The notes: a model not told the origin generated them from the letters alone. DNA of 64,000 bases from Symsagittifera roscoffensis (GCF_963678635.1 NC_087070.1:32790695-32854694), one strand, 5' to 3'; counted from the stretch's first letter, positions 10,555 to 22,225 are shown. Numbers and translations are program-made.

Positions 10555-12169
10555 CTACCCATCATCTCCTTCTGATTTTTCTTTCGAATTTGAGGGCCCT
10601 GGCGCTTCACTTCTGACCACTTCCGGAATTTTCGGTATGACTAACCTGCCAGCTGACAGATATTCTTCCCCTCCATAGACTATTTTGACCTCCTCATAGC
10701 CAAAGAGTGCTAGCAAGGTTCTCGTTTGAAGCGTTCTTCCCACGGTTAACTCCGGTTTCACACTCGTCAAGATCAAGGAGGCCTCTGGTAATTCAGCTGT
10801 GCCTCTCATCCTCATAGGCACTAGATCCAGTTTCGCCCATTCCTTGTCAAATCCCCCAGGTTTCGGAGTTGCTGCGTTGCTTATCCGCCTTCTCGTTGCT
10901 TGATCCGTGTAAGAAAATTGCGTATGCTGCAACACGGCGGCATTCCTGCCCACAAAACACGGATCCATCGTTTCCAAGAATTTCGCCACTCTCCTTTCAT
11001 TGGTCTCAAACGCTCTCAACCTAGGAGTTTGCACTACGGGGACTACTCCGAGCAACATCCTTCTTATTAGAGGGAATTCAGGGATTTCCTCTGGCAGCTT
11101 CTTGTAAGCACCCCATCTTTTCGTCTCTTCTCTCACCTTGTGGTATGCTGCGGTGAGTCGAGGAATTCTTGTGACCTCGCCATTTGTCTTGTCGTAGGGC
11201 CTTAGATTCTAGAGCTTTGGGAATACTTCAACGTGCCCTTTGTCCACTTCTCCCAGACGGTCACGTTGGTCGAAAATGACGACTGCCATCTCTGGCTCCG
11301 ATATCTTTGCAAAGAACAGATCTTCGCTCATGATTTCTCGCAATACGTGCTGCTCACACCAATTCAGCGCACTTCCGTCCACTGCTGATATGAGGTTCAG
11401 GGAACGCAAACGTGACTGCTGGTCCGTATATTACTGTCACAAACTCCGTGGCTCCTCTGATCAACGCTAAGGGATCGGTCCTCAGAGCTAAGTTCAGATC
11501 AGTTAGCAGGGACACGACTTCCTCTCTCTGGATTGTTTCATCCTCTCCTGTTCCAAAGCGATTCTGCTGCAGGAGGTACTGGATAAGAGTATGTCTGAAA
11601 TCTTTTATCTTGTTCCAGGAATCCGTAGCTTGCTTCACGTCGAACTTCCTCACATTCTCTCTCATCTGCTCTAAGTAGCGCGTCAAATTCATCAGCCCTC
11701 CCAAATTTCCATGCTTTATTGCAATCAACGTTAGAAGTCCATCTAGTCGCAAGTTTTGAATTCCTTCTGTGATCAGTACAACCGGTCCTTTCACAAAGTT
11801 TTCTGCCCCAAACGTCACGAACAAGGCTAGTAATTCAACGATTGCTACTTCCACTACTGTTTGGAGGAATTCCTTTATCAAATATCGAGACAGTGTTGGG
11901 TAAATCTCCGCCAAGAAGGACGCGGTCCATCCGGCTCCTAGCCCTTCCAACATGCTATCAGTCCGGTCAAAGCCTTCTTGCCCTCTCATTTTTTGGGTCC
12001 AGAAAGCTTCCAGGGTAACTTGGCACACTCTGTTCACAAACTCGTCTGATTTCTCTTCTGCATTTTCGGCCAGTTTCACCTCCTTCACTAAATAGGCATG
12101 GATCTTCTTGATAATCACTGGGCCTTGCTCGAAAGCATCCGCGTCCAACGCTGCTATCCGAGGGGTCAA
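10555..12169 (-). pseudogene. central helical segments of the giant frame
   Basis: Three frames (11,354-12,169; 11,209-11,409; 10,555-11,136) cover about 530 codons. The first is strongly helical with a hydrophobic core stretch (VEVAIVELLALFVTFGAENF). There is a frame change near 11,400 and a TAG at 11,209. The third has a basic, proline-containing character and ends in an acidic Ser/Glu/Lys tail that reads on past a TAG as a disordered linker. Nothing matches a family I know. The ordered-domain-then-linker layout would suit a capsid-like or scaffold protein, but that is inference. Confidence 0.6.
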
Positions 12170-12175
12170 GTGCAG

Positions 12176-13060
12176 CTACTGGTTAGCCTCGGGTTTTGTC
12201 CTCAAAACCATCGCTTCCAAGTGAGCTCTGGTCTCCTTGGAGTTCTTTCTCCTCTCTACTTCCTCTCTTACTTCCATTCCTGGGAACCATAAATCGTTTG
12301 ACATTGCTACGATTACTCGATTGTCATCGTCAATTCCTGGCTTCAATTTAAGTTGTCTACTGAAGTTGGACAGTTCCAACCCCAGTACTTCGTCCAATAC
12401 TAGCATGTGTAGTGAATGGTCTTTGAATCCTCTCATCGCATTCGAGATGTCCGACCACACCGCAGGTAATACAGCTCTGAGTGGCCTCAGATTCTCCATC
12501 TCTATCTCGCGATTTGGGGCAGATATGATCACATCATGTTTTCCTTCCGAGAGCAAAGCCACAATCGCTTACACGAAATTCAGTCCCTCCTGGAGATGTG
12601 CATATCCCGGGGACAGTGCAAACACGGCGCTCGGTGTTATTTTAGTGAAGGCACCCTCTTTCAGGGTATCCTCCACTTCACTCATTGACTCAAGGATTTC
12701 TTTTTTAGCTGGCCATACAGCGGCTTCTGCTGTCGTAGGCTCTCTGAGTCTGCGCAGGAAACCTCTGCTGTGTAGATGGTCATTAATGCCAGCGAACACA
12801 ATTGTAATTGGGTTCATATCTGTCTGCCTTTGCACTCCGGTCGCCATCAACACGGATTGTGTTAGGTCCAGGTCGACCGTTGCCAACATTATCACATCAG
12901 GCCAAAACAGACACTTGGAGGTATATACGAAGTCTGAACTCGCGACTATCATAATCTTGGCCTTTCTCATTTCTGCCTTGTCATATGCGGCAAAGATGGT
13001 CTCATCTTTCTTTATCGCCTTCAACCCACCGTATCTCTGAACGTCACCTTCCTGATTCAC
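12176..13060 (-). pseudogene. segment with alternating hydrophobic strands (SGNH-hydrolase-like?)
   Basis: Two consecutive frames (12,569-13,060 and 12,176-12,562) are separated by a single TAA and read in register. A strand KIMIVASSDF, a second strand PDVIMLATVDLDL and then ITIVFAGINDHLHSRG recall the order of strands and the GxND block of SGNH/GDSL-type hydrolases, but the catalytic Ser and terminal His cannot be placed. The rest (HMLVLDEVLGLEL, then a charged helix) is not recognisable. The assignment is a fold guess only. Confidence 0.35.
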
Positions 13061-13081
13061 TTGTTCGGGTGCGCTTTTCTT

Positions 13082-13440
13082 TCACATGGCCTGGGGTGCT
13101 TTCAGCTGCCTGAACATCTTCACATGTTGTCCAATTGGCGCCCTCGTCGTCAGGAATCTTCCAGGTCTCTCTTCTCGATTTCCTTCGTCATGATTCAGTT
13201 TCACGTCTTGTAACGGTCTTGCATTCACTGGACCCATTGTATTGTTCGAGGGCAGTCCTTCTAGATCGGCAGTTGTAGAGCTGAAGTTTATGCCAGCAGC
13301 TGTTAACCAGTCCACGCCTGTTATTCAGTACTGTCCGTTGACAGACAACCTCGCTCCGTTCAACATCCTCATGGTATCTGCTGCAAAGCTCACCGTCTGA
13401 AGATTCAGTTCCATCAGATCATTCTTGTATATGTGCCAGG
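13082..13440 (-). pseudogene. N-terminal segment with retropepsin-like end
   Basis: The frame contains ITGVDWLTAAGIN, which matches the iLGxDwL-type motif that closes retroviral and Ty3-type aspartic proteases. The Asp-Thr/Ser-Gly active site would lie upstream, beyond the truncation, so it cannot be checked. A TGA near 13,325 interrupts the frame just before the motif and another TGA ends it at 13,082. The following residues are charged and probably a linker. If correct, the protein was a protease-containing polyprotein. Confidence 0.5.
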
Positions 13441-13500
13441 GAGAATATATGAACCAACTCCGCCTGTCGGAACTAACTCAGCCTATGCATAGCAAATACT

Positions 13501-13914
13501 ATGTTCAGGAAAAAGATTCATCCACCTCCTACATGGCAATCTAGATACAGGAAAACAAGAAATCAAATCGACTTCCTATTGATTAGAAGAAGATGGCGCA
13601 CATCGATAAGTGACAGCCGCGTGAGAAAAGACGGGCTTCCCGTCGACAGTGACCACCGAATGCTTACGTGCGCCCTCAAGTCGAAGCTTAGAGTCTACAA
13701 GAAGTCACAGCAAACGCAACGGCCCAACGTTGAAGCCCTTTGACACCCAACCACGGCAAGAAAATACTGCCACGAGCTACGCCGGATTGCGGAAGGTGTA
13801 CAACGCGACGCCACAATAAACCAGAAATGGGATTGTATCAAAAAAACTATAGTAAACATGGCTGCCAAGACGCTAGGAACAACCAAATACAAGCAAAAAA
13901 AGGGGATAACTTAG
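13501..13914 (+). pseudogene. LINE (RTE/CR1-type) apurinic endonuclease fragment
   Basis: RNQIDFLLIRRRWRTSISD followed by DSDHRML is the C-terminal signature of the APE-type endonuclease of RTE- and CR1-like LINEs, where Asp and His of the SDH motif are catalytic. One in-frame TGA (13,741) is followed by a helical linker in the same frame (HELRRIAEGVQ onward) up to a TAG at 13,912. No RT follows, so the copy is truncated on both sides. Its left edge lies close to the cut 5' end of the giant frame, suggesting insertion or rearrangement there. Confidence 0.75.
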
Positions 13915-16199
13915 TAGAAGTATTAGTATAGGCTGTAAAAATCATAATACTAGTAATACTATACCCCTCCGGGTTTGTTCAATATCCGAGATAAGGTGCT
14001 TAACTCGGAAATTCGCAGTTCGGTGAAGGGCCACTACAGTGCAGCACTGTCGAGCCCCCCACAGATTGATATCTTACTTTTTGTACCAAAAGGGATACAC
14101 AACTTGATGACGATACCCAACAGTCGATTGTTATTGTCCTTGAGCCCCTTCTTGTTGCTCCCTGAACTGCTTGCCGGATCAGTCTTCTTCATTAATCCCG
14201 AGACCCTTCCGGTTTGAGCGCAAATTAGCATTAACGTGCTTAAATACTCAAATAACCCTACAGTACAAGCCTCACATACGGGCCACACAATTGATCAAAA
14301 CGATCTCAACTGATATAAATGCCTTTAACAACACTATATCTAACAACATTAAACGGGAGGATCTGATCACATCTCGTCTGGGGGGATGATTTCTACTGAT
14401 TTTCTACTTTTTTTTTTTTTACTGTTTTTGGTTTTTTCGGTTATTTTTTTTATGTTTTTTTGTTTTTCTTGGGTACTATACTACTTTTTGTTTGGTTTTC
14501 TGTATAATTTGAAGTGTTTTTGATCACAAACTTCTCAGGGAACGAGGGGACGGCCGATCCCGCCACCCTTCCTGGAACGTGAATTTTCGGTCTTAACTAG
14601 GTTGAAAAGCTATTCAAGGGAATCCGGAACGCTTCCGCGTTCCGAACTACCCTTCCGCCCCGGTGGTTAGGGCCTGTTAAGGGCGTTCCTATGATCACCC
14701 GCTCGGCATGGAGTGCTGGTTAACGGTTCTGCCGGTCATGATGTTAAAAAAGAATAACACCCAGGAGCGCCATGAAAACATCTATGTAACATTCGCCCGG
14801 AAGCACATATCGACGAAAAACAAAGCTAAGCTATAAAACGACTGGCCCGCGTCTAAACAAAGCTTGTACATATTTTTCGCCATCTCTACCAAAGCCAGTT
14901 CTTTTCGTGGTCTTTTCAACATCGGATCAACAAAAACGTTTCTGTTCTCCGGCTTCGACCAGAAAGCTCAAATTAACTTACTCACATGCAAAATTAGTGA
15001 GCTCATGGCTGGGTCTCAGTATGCCCAGACCACGAGGTCACTCATAAAAACAGGACTACTACTACTTATTATATTACTATTGTTTTTGTTCGGTAGATAA
15101 AAATCATCATCTCCATCGAAGATGGATCAACGCTTTCCATCAATTCCTAGCTTCTCATAATCAGAAAAGGAATCGAGATTTTATTTAATTTCAATTCAGG
15201 GCATGACAAGGAAGCTAAAAGTTCGTATAAAATAGTTTAAGTTCAAGTCTCAAGACCCCTCCGGATTCCTGAATCCGGGGAAGTAACACCCTTATTTCCT
15301 CTCCGGAAGCCTGAGTTCACGATTCCACCACCCTTCACCGTTGGTTTGAATGACTTTGTAACGAATGTAGCGACACAATCGTTACAATTTGGAGCGGTCT
15401 TTGATAACACTTTGTCGTATTTTCTAATTCTCATCGTTGTTTTTTTCGCAACTATCGTTGTTGTTGTGTTTTTTTTTGGTTTTCTTCTAAAAGTTGCCGT
15501 TTCGTCGTTTCTCGGAAATATGACGTCAATATTCGAAGTTTTAAAAATTCAAAACACCAGAATATCCTGACCTTCACAGTTTGCCCAATCGTTCAAATAA
15601 CGTCGCTATATTACTAAAACTGCCAATTGTCAAGGTCAGCGGCCATCAATTTGAATTTGCACTTTTGTCCATTCTGGTCGAATGTCACACTAACCTTAAA
15701 AATACATTAGTTAATGCGACTGCTTTCAGGGCATATTATTAAACAAATCAAACTTTAACTCAAGTTCTTCTTTGAAACCATGAAAACGGAAAACATGAAT
15801 CAAACAGTGACTTGGTGGTCTCCTTTAGTGGCTACAATGGGAAGAAGGAACAGTGGTAACAAGAAATAAATATAATAATCATAATGATAATGGGTTTCTC
15901 TAATAAAAGGAAGGGCTTAATAGGCTCTCGGAATTTTTAGAATTACGTTATCTGAACGATTAGACAAAACAAGCAGGTACATCCAACACAACCTCTGAAA
16001 ATTAAAAAAAAAACAAATTAGATTCAATAACAACAGAGATACCTATGCTTAGTTCTGGGGTACTGTTACAGAGCTTGAAGTGCTGAAACGCGGATCAATA
16101 AGAAAATGCTGAACCGCGGATCGTATTAGAGTTGTTTTATACTGTTACGGGCAAAAACACCATTTCAAGAGAAGTTACCTTTAGTGCACCCTGAAAAAT
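13915..16199. other. no gene seen; mixed-composition filler
   Basis: A moderately GC-rich part (13,960-14,400 and 14,540-14,730) surrounds a strongly T-rich tract (about 14,400-14,520). The block CCCCTCCGG occurs near 13,966 and again near 15,257. Short frames at 14,034-14,288 and 15,243-15,434 (minus) and 14,864-15,100 (plus) have no recognisable content. This may be the remains of LINE 3' ends, but I cannot show it. Confidence 0.4.
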
Positions 16200-16486
16200 A
16201 TTGTGTTTAAAATTTTTATTTCGAAAACGATTAGTTTTGCGAATTTTGCAAAACATGTTGCTTTACTCTGCCTTCGCGGTTACCTTCAAAGCCTACTGTT
16301 GTGATTCGGTGCAAGGATAGAGATTTGTTATGAAGACTCTATTGAGATCGATGTTAGTGATAATTTAGCAAAAATTTAGTTGGTATTTATAGTTGATATC
16401 AGGAAAAGTATTCATTTAAAACAAGATATGTTACCAGGAAACACATTGGATATTTATAGCATCACATTCATTGAGCGGATTGAATA
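16200..16486. repeat. dispersed repeat R, left part of the interrupted copy
   Basis: It shares landmarks (ATTAGTTTTG, TTGCAAAACATGTTG, AATTTAGTTGGTATT) with 53,555-53,950. Its last 128 bp are repeated at 17,834-17,961 on the other side of the inserted block. Confidence 0.7.
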
Positions 16487-17835
16487 ATTGAAAGAAGTGT
16501 TTGCATATGTTTTTCTCTAGAAGCGGCTGATCCTAAAGTTTTTCTAGGAAATATGTTAAGTTTTACAAAATTTTCAAAATCACAAAAGTTTTAACTCTTG
16601 TCAATTGCTTTAGTAAAGAAACAGCTAAGATTTTTGGGCAAAGTTTAAGTATGATAACCCTAACTTCGGAATGCATCAGTGTAAAAATCTCCGAGATATC
16701 AAACAAACACCTCCAGTTTTAGCTGGGATCTAGAAATCCTTCATCGAGACATACGAATATTTGCTTCACCTAGCTGTTTTTTAATCTTTCTAATTTTCTA
16801 CTTGTTCATTGACTGATTGTTTTGTATCGCAAGCCGTTCGAAGCTCCGCTTGATCTTTCTGTGTGAATATGGAATTTCTGCAGTGAAGGATCCTGTGTAT
16901 GGATTCTGTCCTTACAGGACCAGGATTAAGTAACACAGTTTCTTGATATCACAGAAAAGGACAGAACTGGTAAGCAACTTCAAGCAGATTGCTAGCTAGT
17001 ACGACTGTGAATGTGGCCACCTCTCTAGGATTTTTCTCGAGAATATGCAGTTTAGAATCATTTGAGTTACTAGAGCTTAAATATCACTTGGTAACAGCAG
17101 TAAACCTGGAATCTTGGCCTGGAGTTTTGCAGATGAATCAGAAGAGGATCGGACATGGAGGGTGGCCTCGAGGCGGAGATGGACTTTTCGGTGATCTATG
17201 GACTGCCAGATCGATGGACTGCCAACAAAAGCAAAGTCTCAAGGATCAATCAAGGCAAGTCATCAGGAGAGCAACTACCTGACACACATATGCGAGTGGT
17301 GGAACTATCCAGCCAGAGGATACTGAGTGTTGAAACGTTTTCAGTTCTTAAGTATGTACGCCTGGCGCCAATGTCTCACGACTCACACAATTTGCTGAAA
17401 AAAGTTATGGAGTTGTGCCCAAAAAAAGAGTAGAAAATCTGAATGAAATCTGGCAAAAAGAGTTCTTTTCTTATGAAAAAAATACCATCAAGTTTGAAAG
17501 GTATGTTTACAAGTGGAAAATTTCCCAAGGATGCTCCAACCGTGGATCAAACCGGATCGGTACATGCCAACATGATGAGTTTTGATTTGCTACTTGAAGC
17601 TTCCGGAAGCAAGACAATCAGGAGCATCAACATCACTCACGGGACTACCCGGGTCATTGTACAACCGAGAACCTATAGTTCCTAGAGATGAGCATTTTTT
17701 AATCTCGAATTTCGAGGAAATCAAATCAATAGGATTACCAAATTAAGAATAAAATTTTACTGTGTATGTAGTGCTTTCCATATGGGCATTGCAATGGGCT
17801 GAGCAAAACGTCTTGAAAAAGCGACTTTCTGTAAA
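16487..17835 (+). repeat. 1,349-bp duplicated block, copy 1
   Basis: It matches 19,717-21,065 along its whole length with few differences and identical length. The right edge falls inside homologous coding sequence that continues in copy 2, so copy 1 is the derivative. It is flanked by 128-bp direct repeats (16,362-16,489 and 17,834-17,961) of the repeat it landed in. Confidence 0.92.
16940..17690 (+). pseudogene. relative of the giant frame, C-terminal part, copy 1
   Basis: Three overlapping frames (16,989-17,282; 17,155-17,433; 17,443-17,685) line up in order with the minus-strand giant frame around 8,100-7,350. Shared pieces include NVATSLGFFS, KYVRLAPMS and LLLEASG. Upstream, LQADC near 16,985 matches LIADC before a stop. 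At least two frame changes and a stop break it, so it makes no protein. Confidence 0.72.
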
Positions 17836-18420
17836 TTTAGCTAAAATTTAGTTGGTATTTATAGTTGATATCAGGAAAAGTATTCATTTCAAACAAGATA
17901 TGTTACCAGGAAACACATTGGATATTTATAGCATCACATTCATTGATCGGATTGAATAATTTTATGAGAATCTATTTATGCTGACACATCGTGACAGTTT
18001 GTTGAAATCAACAGATAAAAATGAGACAGTAATAAACACAGATTCTCTACTGAACTAATTTAATTCGATTCAACAGATCAGGTAAGCTCATTTATTTATT
18101 CTTTTTAACTTTCTAATTTGATGATATCTTAGATCATATAGAAGAAGACTTGTTGCAGAGATCCGCAAAATGTAAAAATAGGTATAGCTTGCAAACATCA
18201 CGGAACTCTAAAAAATGGAAGAGGATCGTGGCTCATAATTAAAATCTTGAACTCTCGGCAATTTTGTTGTAAAATTATTCTCAGTGCAGTCAAAGCCCAG
18301 TCTCCTCGCTCCAATAATAACACTCCTGCAGTAGCTCTCGACGTTCTCTATTGGGAACAAGACAGCTCTACTCGAGTTTAATATTATTGGACAAAACGCG
18401 AATAGCAATTTAACTCCAAA
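17834..18420. repeat. dispersed repeat R, right part of the interrupted copy
   Basis: It begins with the 128-bp duplicate of 16,362-16,489 and continues with sequence (ACAGATCAGGTAAG, GAGGATCGTGGCTCAT) that recurs at 52,680-53,190. The ACAGATCAG/GTAAG block resembles a splice donor and is kept in both copies. Confidence 0.7.
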
Positions 18421-19716
18421 CTGACTTTATGTCCAGTTTCCCGCAATTATAACTCAAGTCTTCTGATTTTATTGACATTTCATTTCAGTTGCTGCGATAA
18501 ATTTGAGCATGACATGGCCCATTCGAATTCAAAAATTACCATTTCACCAAAATCAAGATAAAACTTCAGAATTTGACCGACTGGCACAAGGCCTGGTCTA
18601 AGCAATCATAGATATGCAAGTATCAGTACGTCTCGGTCATCATGGGTAATAAACACTTTCAGAGTGCGGGTGCAGGCAGTGTCAATATGGATTTCGAGGA
18701 CTTAAAGCTGTTTAAATTATAGACAGACAACATAATCGGTATTTACGAACTGGAACAAGAGAAGCAGAAACTGGGCCTAATTTTCGAGCAAAATTCTAAA
18801 GTGATTTGTGTCCCTGACCCTCGATAAGAAAAAAGAGTTAAAGTGAGAATAAGTGACGGAGAGCATTTTTAATCCCCAATCAAGAGGTAGTCTGGAGGCT
18901 AATCAAGCCGTTCTGTTGTTTACATCCTCATACAAAATTGAAAAATAGGAACACAGAGAAAGTCAAACTAACGCCCAGGAAAGCTAAAAACCTTGGTGAC
19001 TTGAATGTGGTCCGTACAATCATGCTGCTTTGACCGATTAGTCCAAGGAGCTCACCGAAAAAATCAGAGAAAAACAAAAGGATTAGAGCTCAACACTTGT
19101 TACGCTTGCAACTAGTAAGTGTTATCAAATCGGAACGTAGAATTGTTTCGGGTTAACAACTGGTTTAATAAAAAACAAATGAACCACTTGCAGCTGACAT
19201 ACAATTTAATCACAACTGACATACAGTTGAAGCACTTGCAGGTAGATACAAGTTATTACAAGGTAATTTCAGGGTAATTTTCAAAGTTTTCTTTTGCAAA
19301 ATCAGTGTTTTTTCCTGCTGAACTGGTGTCTGCTCAAATATTTTCGGCCTTGTTACCGCTTCTTTTTTTTTGTTGCCAGTCTGAATTTCATTTTCTTGCT
19401 TAAAATTTTTGCGTAAAATGAATCTCATCTGCATAAGAGGGCTACGCCCATAATTTTATAAACAAGAAAAATGACATTTCTCGAAAAAGAGATGTCAATT
19501 ATTTTACTTGTTAATCGTTTTTTGGACTTTTCTCGCCAAATATCCTGCCAAATCTGATTTCATTCATTTTATCGATACAACTAGTGATTGAAAGCCTTCC
19601 TTTATAACTTGCTTTGTTTTGACTTCCTGGCAGTCAACTTTTTGAATCCTGACCGTTTCTTAGAAGGTTTTTGTTTTTGTTAAAAACAGCCCTAAAAACC
19701 GGAGGCAAACAATTCT
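18421..19716. other. no gene seen
   Basis: AT-rich, with several short frames interrupted by stops. A 74-codon Lys-rich minus frame (19,210-19,434) is low complexity. Short local repeats of CTGACATACA and CACTTGCAG occur near 19,190-19,245, and a triloop hairpin (GGGC-TAC-GCCC) lies at about 19,440. Confidence 0.4.
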
Positions 19717-21065
19717 ATTGAAAGAAGTGTTTGCATATGTTTTTCTCTAGAAGCGGCTGATCCTAAAGTTTTTCTAGGAAATATGTTACGTTTTACAAAA
19801 TTTTCAAAATCACAAAAGTTTTAACTCTTGTCAATTGCTTTAGTAAAGAAACAACTAAGATTTTTGGGCAAAGTTTAAGTATGATAACACTAACTTCGTA
19901 CTGCATCAGTATTAAAATCTCCGAGATATCAAACAAACACCTCCAGTTTTAGCTCCATCTAGAAATCCTTCATCGAGACATACGAATATTTGCTTCACCT
20001 AGCTGTTTTTTAATCTTTCTAATTTTCTACTTGTTCATTGACTGATTGTTTTGTATCGCAAGCCGTTCGAAGCTTCGCTTGATCTTTCTGTATGAATATG
20101 GAATTTCTGCAGTGAAGGATCCTGTGTATGGATTCTGTCATTACAGGACCAGGATTAAGTAACACAGTTTCTTGATATCACAGAAAAGGACAGAACTGAT
20201 AAGCAACTTCAAACAGATTGCTATGCTAGTACGACTGTGAACGTGGCCACCTCTCTGGGATTTTTCTCGAGAATATGCAGTTTAGAATCATTTGAGTTAC
20301 TAGACCTTAAATATCACTTGGCAACAGCAGTAAACCTGGAATCTTGGCCTGGAGTTTTGCAGATGAATCAGAAGAGGATCGGACATGGAGGGTGGCCTCG
20401 AGGCGGAGATGGACTTTTTGGTGATCTATGGACTGCCAGATCGATGGACTGCCAACAAAAGCAAAGTCTCAAGGATCAATCAAGGCAAGTCATCAGGAGA
20501 GCATCTACCTGACACACATATGCGAGTGGTGGAAGTATCCAGCCAGAGGATACTGAGTGTTGAAACGTTTTCAGTTCTTAAGTATGTACGCCTGGCGCCA
20601 ATGTCTCACGACTCACACAATTTGCTGAAAAAAATTATGTAGTTGTGCCCAAAAAAGAGTAGAATATCTGAATGAAATCTGGCCAAAAGAGTTCTTGACT
20701 TATGAAAAAAAATACCATCAAGTTTGAAAGGTATGTTTACAAGTGGAAAAATTCTCAAGGATGCTCCAATCGTGGATCAAACCGGATCGGTACATGCCAT
20801 AATGATGAATTTTGATTTGCTACTTGAAGCCTCCGGAAGCAAGACAATCAGGAGCATCAACATCACTCACGGGACTACCCGGGCCATTGTACAACCGAGA
20901 ACCTATAGTTCCTAGAGATGAGCATTTTTTAATCTGGAATTTCGAGGAAATCAAATTAATAGGGTTACCAGATCAAGAATAAAATTTTACCGTGTATGTA
21001 GTGCTTTCCATATGGGCATTGCAATGGGCTGAGCAAAACGTCTTGAAAAAGCGACTTTCTGTAAA
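19717..21065 (+). repeat. 1,349-bp duplicated block, copy 2 (probable source)
   Basis: Matches 16,487-17,835. The related coding sequence continues beyond the right edge to about 21,510, and no flanking duplication is seen here, so this locus is the likely source. Confidence 0.9.
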
Positions 21066-21512
21066 GCACTCGCTATACCTGTATAAGTAAAGCGTATCTC
21101 GAGTCGCATACGGTACTTTCCTTGCTTTCACGCGACACTGAAGTTTTCGTTCTATACATTTGCGAAGAGCCACATGAAGGGACACGCGAAGGAATATCGA
21201 CAACTTTGGGCCAAGATAGTAGCAAAAGCTTTGAAAACACCATTTTTCATGCATCGGAGTAGACTGACGATTGGATGGAAAAGGGCTGGTAAGGTATCTA
21301 GAGATAACATCAAGTCACGAGAATCAACCCTGGAGGAATATCTAGCAAAAAACGTGAGACGGAGTCTTAACAATTTTTCCGTCGGAACCGTGAAGCCAAA
21401 ATTGCTCTCAACTCATGCCGTTAAACTGCAGGAAGAAAAAAATTGGAATTCTGGAAAGGGATTGGTATCAGTTTTGATAATGAGATTGATTTCACAAGAC
21501 ATATCACTGTGA
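20170..21512 (+). pseudogene. relative of the giant frame, C-terminal part, copy 2
   Basis: Frames 20,237-20,512, 20,385-20,642 and 20,724-20,915 repeat those of copy 1. The coding similarity runs on: ALQWAEQNVLKKR near 21,020-21,060 matches AIQWLEAHVKENKR of the giant frame, and the 112-codon frame 21,174-21,512 sits where its last segment should be, sharing spaced residues such as LTIG next to a KRA block. The last part of this alignment is weak. Several frame changes and stops make it a pseudogene. Confidence 0.62.
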
Positions 21513-21828
21513 AAGAGAAATCCGCACCCAGTGCAGCAAAGATCAACAAGGCTAGCTAGACCTGGGAAGTTTTGTTGATCTTGCTGGAGACCTGATATGG
21601 GGATAAAAGGCCTGTACTTGAAAATGACCTCGAATAGAACATTTGAGCAAACAAAACTGTGTTTTTAACTGATGTTATCTGATATATTATAATCAATTAA
21701 ATACTATAAATTGCGAAAATTAATTAATCGATTAGGTTGCGATTAGATAAATGAGCAGGTGGATGCCAATTTTAAATTAGTGTTTGGCTTTCGAGTGACA
21801 ATTGTATATCGTGCTGTATTTTTTGGGG

Positions 21829-21832
21829 AAAT
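21829..21832. repeat. left 4-bp target duplication (AAAT)
   Basis: AAAT directly precedes the 5' LTR and directly follows the 3' LTR (42,277-42,280). Four bases is also the size made by gypsy/errantivirus-type integrases. Confidence 0.65.
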
Positions 21833-22223
21833 TGGAACCTGATCTAAACAATATTTTATGATTGGATAAATTAGATATTTTACCACTGTAAAGTATTTAA
21901 TATTAACCAATCATGATCCATCTAACTAACAACCCACTTATTTGTTTTTCAGCACCAGAGAGATTTGAATTTAACTTAGAAATTAGTTGTCTCTCCAAGA
22001 GAACTTCAGCAGCCGCAACAAACCAGTATACCCTAGATCTATTGAGCCTAGCAGAGACTAGTTAAACACCCTGAGACTAGAAAGTAAAAGAGTAAGATTA
22101 GGATCGGTATTAGACTAAGAAGTTGCACGAATCTATCCGGCCGAAAATAAGATAGCGTGACGAGCAGACGGTGTACCCTATCCGAAATTACTCTATGAGT
22201 TAACCACATTGGTCATAACTCAT
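21833..22223 (+). repeat. 5' LTR (391 bp)
   Basis: Begins TGGAACCTG and ends CATAACTCA. It aligns with 41,868-42,276 apart from scattered substitutions and a 3'-LTR-specific insertion. It contains a splice-acceptor-like TTTGTTTTTCAG at about 21,950. Confidence 0.95.
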
Positions 22224-22225
22224 CT

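Larger units (their letters stand above)
6679..13440 (-). pseudogene. giant decayed polyprotein-like frame, unknown family
   Basis: Reading leftward from about 13,440, more than ten long frames follow one another with only single stops or small frame changes between them, adding up to about 2,200 codons. The region is visibly GC-richer than its surroundings and the translation has normal globular protein composition, so it was coding. The 5' end is cut at about 13,440 next to a LINE fragment. The first part ends like a retropepsin (VDWLTAAGI); no RT, polymerase GDD, integrase or helicase motif was found. Shorter relatives of its C-terminal third occur on the plus strand at 16.9-17.7 and 20.2-21.5 kb, so the sequence is repetitive. 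It could be a large retroelement polyprotein, an endogenous copy of a large viral structural protein, or a multi-copy host gene. I do not recognise the family. Confidence 0.8.

Noticed and set aside
6679..13440. Plus-strand ORFs across the giant frame (for example 12,237-13,040 and 9,783-10,112)
   Set aside because: They mirror the minus-strand frames, have unnatural Ser/Pro/Leu-heavy composition, and the relatives at 17 and 20 kb support the minus-strand reading.
16800..21065. Treating the two 1.35-kb blocks as LTRs of one element
   Set aside because: They lack TG/CA ends and a primer site, the interval has no pol, and the 128-bp flanking repeats belong to copy 1 only.
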